DNA from: an uncultured Selenomonadales bacterium
Lineage (GTDB): Bacteria; Bacillota; Negativicutes; Selenomonadales; Selenomonadaceae
DNA: 5,439 bases
Direction of reading: 5' to 3'
Assembly: GCA_947305445.1 (NCBI GenBank)
Contig: CAMZDU010000102.1
Span: 1-5,439 of the forward strand
Position numbers and translations under genes: made by a program. The notes under the pieces are model-generated. The model saw nothing but the letters and a program-made list of their open reading frames with translations. It did not search any database and was not told the DNA's origin. Position 1 is the first letter of the stretch, and each line of letters opens with the position of its first letter. Below are positions 1 to 5,320 of the stretch, one piece after another.

Positions 1-83
1 ACAAAAGAGCTTTTTCTTTTCAATTTTTGTCACATATCTATTGTAATCCTACAAACGCCACAGAAATTTATTGGAACATTATA

Positions 84-113
84 TTGTTTTTTCAAATATG
101 GCTGTGCTACAAT
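84..113 (+). promoter_or_regulatory. Probable sigma70 promoter (extended -10) of the exbBD operon
   Basis: The -10 hexamer TACAAT (108-113) matches TATAAT at five of six bases and is preceded by TGC (105-107), which makes an extended -10. A weak -35, TTGTTT (84-89), lies 18 bases upstream; such weak -35 boxes are usual with extended -10 promoters. Transcription would start near 120, about 36 bases before the TTG start at 156. This position also argues against any exbB start upstream of about 120. The 5-bp dyad TAACT-N7-AGTTA (116-132) sits on the predicted start point and could be an operator, but no regulator can be named. Confidence 0.5.
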
Positions 114-141
114 GCTAACTCACAATTAGTTATCATCGAAC

Positions 142-158
142 GGGAGAGATTTTTTTTG
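142..158 (+). promoter_or_regulatory. Ribosome binding site and TTG start of exbB
   Basis: A purine-rich GGGAGAGA (142-149) lies six bases before an in-frame TTG at 156-158. It is the only good Shine-Dalgarno near the beginning of this reading frame. The frame is open further upstream, but the extra 43 codons are not ExbB-like and would lie partly upstream of the promoter. The start codon is embedded in a run of seven T residues (151-157). Confidence 0.7.
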
Positions 159-812
159 GAAGCCGTTGAACTTTTCACAAAAGGCGGGCCGATAATGTAC
201 CTGTTGCTGATAAATTCGATTGCGGTCGCCGCCATTGGTATTGAGCGATTCAGATTTTACAGTTACGCTTCACGTGGAAGTGAAATTTTTTTGTCTTCGC
301 TTAAGGAGCATTTAAAAAATCGGTCGACGAGCGAAGTTTTGAGCTTTTGTAATCGTGAGAACAACTGTGTCGGATCGGTGGCGGCGGCCGGTGTCAAAGC
401 AACTCTCGAAAAAGATAACGTCGAATTGGCTTTAAATACTGCCTATAACGAAGCAGCAATGAGACTTCGCGCTCGACTCAACTATTTGTCCATGATTGTA
501 ACGCTTGCGCCGCTTTTGGGTCTGCTCGGTACAATCAACGGCATGATTGAATCTTTTAACATCTTCAGCATACAAGCGGGACAACCTCTGGCGATAACGG
601 GCGGAATCGGCGAAGCGTTGATTGCAACGGCAACGGGTCTTTGCGTTTCAATCTTCGCACTGATTGTTCACACGTATTTAGCACAAAAATTGGACGAAAA
701 TTTAACCAAACTCGACAAAGTAGTTAACATTGTGCTGGCTTATTTTGACGGCAGTCAACCTCAACAAAAATCCGATGACGACTCCGATAAGTTGGAAGGT
801 TTTGTATCATGA
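156..812 (+). CDS. exbB: ExbB/TolQ/MotA-family proton channel subunit
   Basis: Inner-membrane proton-channel subunit that, with its ExbD/TolR partner, uses the proton motive force to power an outer-membrane process, normally via TonB or TolA. From the TTG at 156 the protein has 218 residues, typical of the family. Three membrane segments are visible: about 12-29 (after GGPIMY), 108-130 and 151-174. The family hallmarks are present: APLLGLLGTINGMIESF at about 118-134, and a GIGEALIATATGL stretch at about 150-162 at the start of the third helix. A cytoplasmic loop separates helices 1 and 2, and the C-terminal tail is Asp-rich. The stop overlaps the next ATG (ATGA, 809-812), so translation is probably coupled. 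The sequence alone does not separate ExbB from TolQ; the symbol reflects the compact form and the ExbD-like partner. No TonB gene lies in the window. Confidence 0.85.
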   Translation: MEAVELFTKGGPIMYLLLINSIAVAAIGIERFRFYSYASRGSEIFLSSLKEHLKNRSTSEVLSFCNRENNCVGSVAAAGVKATLEKDNVELALNTAYNEAAMRLRARLNYLSMIVTLAPLLGLLGTINGMIESFNIFSIQAGQPLAITGGIGEALIATATGLCVSIFALIVHTYLAQKLDENLTKLDKVVNIVLAYFDGSQPQQKSDDDSDKLEGFVS

Positions 813-1246
813 AACGCCGTGATTTTCGCGAAAAAAATCAACCACTTGTAATGATTATTCCGATGATTGATATAATGCTGTTCCTTTTGGTGTTTTTCAT
901 GCTCAGCACGATTTACATGGTGCAGACAAACACGTTACCGGTAAACCTGCCGCAGTCGACGACCGCCAAACAGGATGTCCGCCCCAATATCGTTCCCATA
1001 ACCGTTTTGGAAAGCGGTGACGTGCTTTTTGACAAAGACACTGTAGCAAATCAACAACTCGCCGAAAAAATTCATTCGGCCATTGAACTCGACAAGGATA
1101 CAATTTTTGTCTTGCGCGGAGATAAAGCGGCGCGTTATGAAAGTATCGTTACCGTACTCGACTTGTTGAAAAAATCAGGAGCCCGCCGCGTGTCAATCGC
1201 TACCGAATTGAACCTCCCCGCGACGACGAAAACTTTCAACAAGTAA
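809..1246 (+). CDS. exbD: ExbD/TolR-family biopolymer transport protein
   Basis: Partner of the upstream ExbB-type channel. It is a single-pass inner-membrane protein whose membrane Asp takes part in proton translocation, with a periplasmic domain that contacts the energised partner. The 145-residue length is normal. After a short charged cytoplasmic tail (MKRRDFREKNQ) comes one membrane helix at about 13-37 containing IPMIDIMLF; Asp21 corresponds to the essential membrane aspartate of ExbD/TolR. The rest is the usual soluble domain (VNLPQ motif near 45; FVLRGDKAARYESIVTVLDLL, about 100-120). The start ATG overlaps the exbB stop by 4 bases, a standard arrangement. No clear intrinsic terminator follows the TAA, and no tonB follows either, so the pair probably serves a TonB or TolA encoded elsewhere. 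ExbD and TolR cannot be distinguished firmly. Confidence 0.87.
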   Translation: MKRRDFREKNQPLVMIIPMIDIMLFLLVFFMLSTIYMVQTNTLPVNLPQSTTAKQDVRPNIVPITVLESGDVLFDKDTVANQQLAEKIHSAIELDKDTIFVLRGDKAARYESIVTVLDLLKKSGARRVSIATELNLPATTKTFNK

Positions 1247-1321
1247 AAAATTTTATTACCTCGGTGCTAAAAAAATGCGAATAACAACAATGTTCCCGAA
1301 ATAAATCACTCGCTTATTTGC

Positions 1322-1351
1322 TCGACAATGACTCAACTTTTCGGCTAAAAT
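1322..1351 (+). promoter_or_regulatory. Candidate sigma70 promoter of the STAS-kinase/acyltransferase operon
   Basis: TCGACA (1322-1327, five of six matches to TTGACA) and TAAAAT (1346-1351, five of six matches to TATAAT) are separated by 18 bases. Transcription would begin near 1358, leaving a leader of about 26 bases before the Shine-Dalgarno at 1384-1391. It lies downstream of exbD in the gap and points at the next operon. Sequence match only. Confidence 0.45.
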
Positions 1352-1373
1352 TAACTTTAGCAAGCACGCTAAA
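1344..1373 (+). promoter_or_regulatory. Candidate operator: three GCTAAA half-sites at 12-base spacing
   Basis: GCTAAA (1344-1349), its inverse TTTAGC (1356-1361) and GCTAAA again (1368-1373) start exactly 12 bases apart, forming two overlapping dyads with six-base spacers. The first copy overlaps the candidate -10 (1346-1351), and the array covers the predicted transcription start, the classic place for a repressor. A further GCTAAA lies at 1266-1271. The motif is short and AT-rich, so chance cannot be excluded, and no regulator gene is adjacent. Confidence 0.35.
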
Positions 1374-1383
1374 AATTATACAG

Positions 1384-1397
1384 AAAGGAAGTGCATG
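1384..1397 (+). promoter_or_regulatory. Orphan Shine-Dalgarno and ATG, probably the original start of the STAS-kinase gene
   Basis: AAAGGAAG (1384-1391) with an ATG at 1395-1397 is the best translation start in the gap, but it now opens only an eight-codon frame (MAFYQLGM) ending in TGA at 1419-1421. The stop arises inside the palindromic insertion at 1406-1493. If those 88 bases are removed, the ATG reads MAFYKVSVLMRL in frame into the STAS-kinase gene. I infer that this was the native start before the insertion. Confidence 0.55.
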
Positions 1398-1405
1398 GCG
1401 TTTTA

Positions 1406-1493
1406 TCAATTAGGAATGTGAAATTTGAACTTAGGAATTATTATTCGGTTGATGACAACAACAATACTCAAAAAATTCCTCATTCCTAATTGA
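1406..1493. repeat. 88-base inverted-repeat insertion (MITE-like) in the 5' end of the STAS-kinase gene
   Basis: The ends are a perfect 13-bp inverted repeat: TCAATTAGGAATG (1406-1418) and CATTCCTAATTGA (1481-1493). A second 7-bp inverted pair is nested inside: AGGAATT (1433-1439) with AATTCCT (1474-1480). The two right arms are contiguous, while the left arms are separated by 14 bases, giving a long bulged hairpin. The core motif TTAGGAAT occurs twice on the left and its inverse twice on the right. There is no room for a transposase, so it would be non-autonomous. I see no clear target-site duplication, so the exact boundaries are uncertain. Its length is 1 modulo 3, exactly the frame difference between the upstream ATG and the downstream gene. 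Confidence 0.6.
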
Positions 1494-1497
1494 CAAA

Positions 1498-2706
1498 GTG
1501 TCGGTTTTAATGAGACTTGAATTTGAAAACGAATTGCCCGTTGTATATTTGAGCGGCAGGCTCACCGCTTCCAACGCCGTTGCCGTCGAAAAGGAATTGA
1601 CCGCGCTCCTTGCTGAACACAACGTCACCGGAAAAGCACTTGTATTGGACGTGCGCGACCTGCAATTTCTGGCCAGTGCCGGCATACGAATTATTTTGAA
1701 GCTGACAAAAAAATTTTCCGGCTTGACAATTCGCGAGACAACTCCCGAAGTCTTTGCCGTGTTGGAAATGACCGGACTGACTAAAATTATTTCCGTGATG
1801 AAAATTTTGCGCGAAGTTTCGCCCGAAGGCGCGGAGATTATCGGCCGCGGATATGCTGGCATTGTCTACCGACTGACGGAAGATTTGATTCTCAAGCTTT
1901 ACAATTCGGGCATAACCCGCGAGCTTGTCGACATGGAGAAACGACATGCCGAGACTGCTTTTTTAAACGGGATACCCACTGCCGTAAGTTATGACGTTGT
2001 GAGGCACGGCGAGCAGTTTGGAATCGTCTTCGAGCTGATGAACGCGAAAACCTTGGCTGAAATCTTAGCCGCCGAACCGGAAAATTTTGCCGACCTTGTG
2101 CGCCGCGAAGCTCATTGCCTGCGTCAATTCAACGCCACGCCGTTTGAAAAGGGTTCTCTGCCCGCCATGAAGGACAATTACAAATGGCGCATGCAAGTAA
2201 AATCCGAACTGTTGACGGCCGAAGAATATCGGACGCTTGTCGAAGTCATTGACGAAATTCCCGATCGTCAAACTTTTTTGCATGGCGACTTTCATCCGCG
2301 AAACGTAATGATGTCCGAGGACGAGTTTGTTTTGATTGACATGGCGGACGTCGCGCTCGGACATCCGATTTTCGAGTTACTTGCCCTGTGGTATTCGTTC
2401 AAGTGCTCGTCATGGGGCAAACCCGAACTTTTACCGCAACTAATCGGCGTGGAAGCGACGATTGCCGACGAATATTTGCGACTGTTTTTTGAAGCGTACT
2501 TCGAGACATCGGACACGGTGGAAGTTGCGCGGGCAATGGCAATGGCCGAAAAATTTTCTTGGCTGAAACAATTAGTTGCGTTGCCGTATATAACCGAATT
2601 GCCGCCGGAGGTGCGTACCGCTTACGTTGAACGGGCACGCCGAGAATTTTTCCCTGTCGCAAAAAATTTGGTAGCGACTTATCGAGATTTACTCGACGCC
2701 ATGTAA
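1498..2706 (+). CDS. STAS domain fused to an aminoglycoside-phosphotransferase-like kinase
   Basis: A two-domain cytoplasmic protein of 402 residues. Residues about 5-105 form a STAS (anti-sigma-factor-antagonist) domain: strand VVYLSGRL, then DVRDLQFLASAGIRIIL, where Ser60 aligns with the phosphorylated Ser58 of SpoIIAA, and PEVFAVLEMTGLTKII near the end. Residues about 112-402 are an APH/choline-kinase-like fold: Gly loop IGRGYAGIVYRL (115-126), probable ATP-binding Lys133 (ILKLY), catalytic loop HGDFHPRN (262-269; Asp264, Asn269) and metal-binding IDMAD (Asp281). All key residues are intact, so it is probably active, but the substrate is unknown. The kinase part resembles the APH-like TIGR02172 type, recalled from memory. 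Starts are poor: GTG 1498 or ATG 1510 has no Shine-Dalgarno, and the original start was probably ATG 1395. TAA is followed 21 bases later by the next ATG, suggesting an operon. Confidence 0.8.
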   Translation: MSVLMRLEFENELPVVYLSGRLTASNAVAVEKELTALLAEHNVTGKALVLDVRDLQFLASAGIRIILKLTKKFSGLTIRETTPEVFAVLEMTGLTKIISVMKILREVSPEGAEIIGRGYAGIVYRLTEDLILKLYNSGITRELVDMEKRHAETAFLNGIPTAVSYDVVRHGEQFGIVFELMNAKTLAEILAAEPENFADLVRREAHCLRQFNATPFEKGSLPAMKDNYKWRMQVKSELLTAEEYRTLVEVIDEIPDRQTFLHGDFHPRNVMMSEDEFVLIDMADVALGHPIFELLALWYSFKCSSWGKPELLPQLIGVEATIADEYLRLFFEAYFETSDTVEVARAMAMAEKFSWLKQLVALPYITELPPEVRTAYVERARREFFPVAKNLVATYRDLLDAM

Positions 2707-2712
2707 TTTCGG

Positions 2713-2730
2713 AAAGGAGCCGGAGCAATG
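2713..2730 (+). promoter_or_regulatory. Strong ribosome binding site of the acyltransferase-like gene
   Basis: AAAGGAG (2713-2719) lies eight bases before ATG 2728-2730, in the 21-base gap after the STAS-kinase stop. It fixes the start of the downstream gene and contrasts with the STAS-kinase gene, which has no such site in front of its present start. Confidence 0.75.
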
Positions 2731-4041
2731 AGACCCATAGGTTATTCCGACAAAATGTTTTACTACAACGGTTCGGGCAAAACATTGACTTATGATTTCC
2801 AAATGCGAATATTACTTACGTCACCGCCAAATAAAGAGGCTTTGCGGCGGGCGGCAAAAAAATCGTTGGCGGTTTTTCCCGAATTCGCGGTTCGTCCCGT
2901 GATTTACGACGGGAAATTTTTTTATGAGGAAAACGACGCCGACATTGCAATTTTCGACGACAATGACCAATCGCACAGCTTGGGCAGCGACGAGACGAAC
3001 GGCTACTTAATGTGTCTGATTTGCGGTGAACGTCATGTGATTTTGTCGTTTTATCACGGGCTGGCGGATTTTGTCGGCAACTGGTCGTTTATCTGCACGT
3101 TGCTTTATCATTACGCGCACGAACTGGGATTTAACGTCGAGCCGGCCGAAGTCGCGAGATTGACGGACGACGCTTATCGCAACATGGATCCGATTGAACG
3201 CGACGACCCCTACAGCAAATTTGGTGACGAAAACGCCGTGCCGACTTGGACTTACAAATCGAGCGGAGCTTTTACCGTGCCCGAAAAATTTTTCGCGTCC
3301 GAAGCAGACATTTTGCGGAGTTACGACGTTGAAATTTCCGTTGTCGATATGATTGAGATTTCTCGAAAATATCAAACGTCGTTTACGCCGCTGATGATAG
3401 TTGTCACGGCGCGAGCCTTGAAAAATATTTACGACACAAAAAACTTGCCGATTGTCGCGAAAATGCCGGTCAACATGCGTCCCGTCTTCAACACGAACAC
3501 GCCGGCAAATTTTTCCGACAGCGTGATTTTGACTTACACAGACGACATGGACAATCTCGACGTTGCCGAGTGTTGTCGACTGTTAAAAAGTTCCTTGAAG
3601 GCGCAACTTAAGCCCGAAAATTTCGCCGCCACGCTCGTCAAGAAAAAAAATAGAATTCTCGGTTACGAAGCCGACGGCACTGCACCGGAGCTTATCGCTC
3701 AAAAGTTGGCGACAACTCCGAGTTCCAGACCGTTGACTTTCGCCATGACTTATCCGGGAATTCTCAAATTGCCTGTTGCTTACAAATCTGTCGTGCGTGA
3801 TTTCAACATGGAGCCGTATGTTCCGATTGAAGGTTTTTTCCTGTTTGTCGGCGCGTATGACGATAACAGACTTTTGCGCATTCGATGCTGTCAACGATTC
3901 GACAGCGACGGTGTAGCGCGAGCAATCGCCGCTCAACTCGATAATATCGGTTTTAAAACTGCCTTCAAGGACAGCGGCACACTTCGCGGCGACAAAGTTT
4001 ATATCGACAAATTTAAACATTCGAGCCTACTTGAAAAATAG
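2728..4041 (+). CDS. Condensation/acyltransferase-superfamily-like protein
   Basis: A soluble protein of 437 residues without a signal peptide or membrane helix. It looks like the CoA-dependent acyltransferase fold shared by NRPS condensation domains, alcohol acetyltransferases and PapA-type enzymes. VILSFYHGLADFVGNWSF (104-121) sits where HHxxxDG is expected: His110 and Asp114 keep the spacing, but the first His is Tyr109 and the Gly is Phe115. PVNMRP (247-252), followed by NFSDS about ten residues later, resembles the conserved PVxLR...GN region of the C-terminal half. Residues about 369-394 (FFLFVGAY, LRIRCCQRF) resemble the late strand region. A free-standing protein of this length would transfer an acyl group to an alcohol or amine, or be a catalytically altered relative. 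No carrier protein or adenylation domain is nearby. It is probably co-transcribed with the STAS-kinase. Fold assignment is moderate; the substrate is unknown. Confidence 0.6.
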   Translation: MRPIGYSDKMFYYNGSGKTLTYDFQMRILLTSPPNKEALRRAAKKSLAVFPEFAVRPVIYDGKFFYEENDADIAIFDDNDQSHSLGSDETNGYLMCLICGERHVILSFYHGLADFVGNWSFICTLLYHYAHELGFNVEPAEVARLTDDAYRNMDPIERDDPYSKFGDENAVPTWTYKSSGAFTVPEKFFASEADILRSYDVEISVVDMIEISRKYQTSFTPLMIVVTARALKNIYDTKNLPIVAKMPVNMRPVFNTNTPANFSDSVILTYTDDMDNLDVAECCRLLKSSLKAQLKPENFAATLVKKKNRILGYEADGTAPELIAQKLATTPSSRPLTFAMTYPGILKLPVAYKSVVRDFNMEPYVPIEGFFLFVGAYDDNRLLRIRCCQRFDSDGVARAIAAQLDNIGFKTAFKDSGTLRGDKVYIDKFKHSSLLEK

Positions 4042-4058
4042 GTGAACTACTCGTCACC
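4034..4058 (-). terminator. Possible weak terminator downstream of the kinase remnant
   Basis: On the minus strand GGTGA (4058-4054) and TCACC (4045-4041) form a five-bp stem with an eight-base loop, followed at once by TATTTTT (4040-4034). The stem is short and the hairpin overlaps the right-end remnant, so this may be an accident of the element end. There is no matching T-run on the plus strand for the convergent acyltransferase gene. Confidence 0.3.
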
Positions 4059-4077
4059 AGGCGGGGGTATTCTCGCG
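4041..4077 (-). repeat. Solo right-end-like remnant of an IS200/IS605-type element
   Basis: Read on the minus strand this stretch ends in GAGTAGTTCACC (4052-4041), identical over 12 bases to the end of the tnpB element at 5326-5315. It also carries CCCGCCT (4066-4060), which recurs in the 5' arm of the tnpB right-end hairpin. It has the same orientation as that element and fills almost the whole gap between the acyltransferase stop and the kinase stop. No tnpB sequence accompanies it, so it is either a decayed element or a rearranged right end. Confidence 0.5.
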
Positions 4078-5313
4078 CTATTTTGTTAAATATTTTGTAA
4101 TCTGCTCGCGAACTTTTTCATAAGTCGACATTAAATCGCCGTGATTGAATTTAATTTCTTCGGAATTATTGTTTTTGGCGGCCAATTCCAATTCTTTTGC
4201 CAACTCGCTCAATTTTTCCGCGCCGATTGAAAGTGAAGTCGACTTGAGGGCGTGAACGAGTATTTGATAATTTTTCACGTCGTCGGCGTCGAAGGCCTCT
4301 TGAATTTTCTCGGCTCGTTTGGCGTCGGTGAAAGTCGTCAGCATCTGCAACAAGAAACTTTTGCTGTCCATGCAATATTTCAGGGCAATGTCAAGATTAA
4401 TATCGGGACAAGTCTCGGCAAAAAATTTTCGTTCGCGTCCGGTGAAGGTGTCTTCGCTGACGACTTCTTCCGGCTCTTCGGTCGGAAGTTGTTTGGCATG
4501 CGCAGGCGGCTCGGAAATTTTTTTACGGCCGTCAACTTCAAAGCTGACGATTTCGGCGGGCAAATACTTTTCCAAAATCGCTTCAAGTTCGGAAACATCA
4601 ATGGGCTTGCTGAGATAGTCGTCAAAACCTTCTTGCAGATAAATTTCGCGCATGCCGGCAATCGCTCCGGCAGTCAGCATGACGACTTTCGTTTTATCGC
4701 TCAAAATTTTGTCGCGCCGCATGATTTTCAACGTCTCGACGCCGCTCATTATCGGCATCATGTTATCCATGAAAATTATATTGTAGAAATTTTTCTTGGC
4801 AAGTTCGATGCTCTGTTGCCCGCTGTCGGCAAGGTCGGGCACAATCAAATTTCTTTTGAGCAAACCGCTGATAACTTTCAAATTCATGTCGTTATCGTCC
4901 ACGGCCAAAATTTTTGCGTTTGTTGCCGTCAAAAATTTTTTCGCGGCGAGCGTTTCATCGTGCGTCTTCTTATGTTCGTCGTAATTGCCGATGGGCGTGC
5001 GGTCGATAACTTTTTGTTGCAGTGTGAAAGAGAATTCGGAGCCTTTGCCGTATTCGCTCGTCACTTCCAATTTGCTGCCCATCATGCTTAAAAGTTTCTG
5101 CACAATGGCAATGCCCAAGCCCGTGCCCTCAATATTTCGGTTGCGCTCCTCGTCGATTCGCTGGAACGATTGAAAAAGCTTGTCCATATCCTCAGCACGA
5201 ATGCCAATGCCGGTGTCTCTTACGTTAACCTGCAACTCGAAAGTATTGCCGTCAAGTTCTCGCCCGCTCATTTTTAATGTAACGGGGCCTTCATGCGTAT
5301 ATTTGACGGCGTT
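4078..5313 (-). pseudogene. Hybrid sensor histidine kinase, 5'-truncated (partial HATPase, receiver, Hpt)
   Basis: C-terminal part of a hybrid histidine kinase. The frame resumes at Asn (5311-5313) with NAVKYTHEGPVTLK, the ATPase N-box, and continues into a 397-residue stretch from ATG 5269-5271. Numbered from that Met: D-box DTGIGI (19-24), F-box LFQSFQRID (32-40), G-box GTGLG (49-53); receiver 119-236 with Asp125/Asp126, phospho-acceptor Asp169 (FMDNMMP), Thr200 and Lys222; a Pro/Glu-rich linker; and a C-terminal Hpt domain with His340 (HALKSTS). Sensor, HisKA domain with its histidine, and the front of the ATPase are missing. They should lie beyond the tnpB element, outside this window. 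In place of the expected Ser before Asn the frame reads element-derived sequence and stops at 5344-5346. Translation from 5271 would give a receiver-Hpt protein unable to bind ATP normally. TAG at 4078-4080 is probably the native stop. Confidence 0.8.
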
Positions 5314-5320
5314 GGGTGAA

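Noticed and set aside
1..30. T-rich stretch with AAAAG-AG-CTTTT and ACAAAA/TTTTGT as a terminator of an upstream gene
   Set aside because: The small palindrome has a two-base loop and the larger one is pure AT with a long loop; the upstream gene is outside the window, so it cannot be tested.
116..132. TAACT-N7-AGTTA dyad as a Fur box for exbBD
   Set aside because: It lies at the right place for an operator but does not match the Fur consensus (GATAATGATAATCATTATC type) well enough to name a regulator.
1296..1344. CCGAAA/TTTCGG inverted repeat as the exbBD terminator
   Set aside because: A six-bp stem with a 37-base loop and no T-run is not a credible intrinsic terminator.
1391..1489. GTG-started 32-codon frame across the inverted-repeat insertion
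   Set aside because: It lies wholly in AT-rich repeat sequence and is low-complexity (Asn-rich). The GTG overlaps the Shine-Dalgarno that serves ATG 1395 and has no good site of its own.
1431..1947. Two overlapping minus-strand frames opposite the STAS domain
   Set aside because: Shadow frames of a plus-strand gene with recognisable motifs; no protein family features or start signals.
1700..3630. Recurrent AAAATTTT-type tracts in the plus-strand genes
   Set aside because: They fall on Lys-Phe, Glu-Asn-Phe and similar codons in frame, without periodic spacing, so they look like codon preference rather than a separate signal.
4252..5091. Long 279-codon plus-strand frame opposite the kinase remnant
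   Set aside because: It is the antisense shadow of a clearly recognisable receiver and Hpt coding sequence, has a Phe/His-rich composition without domains, and has no ribosome binding site.
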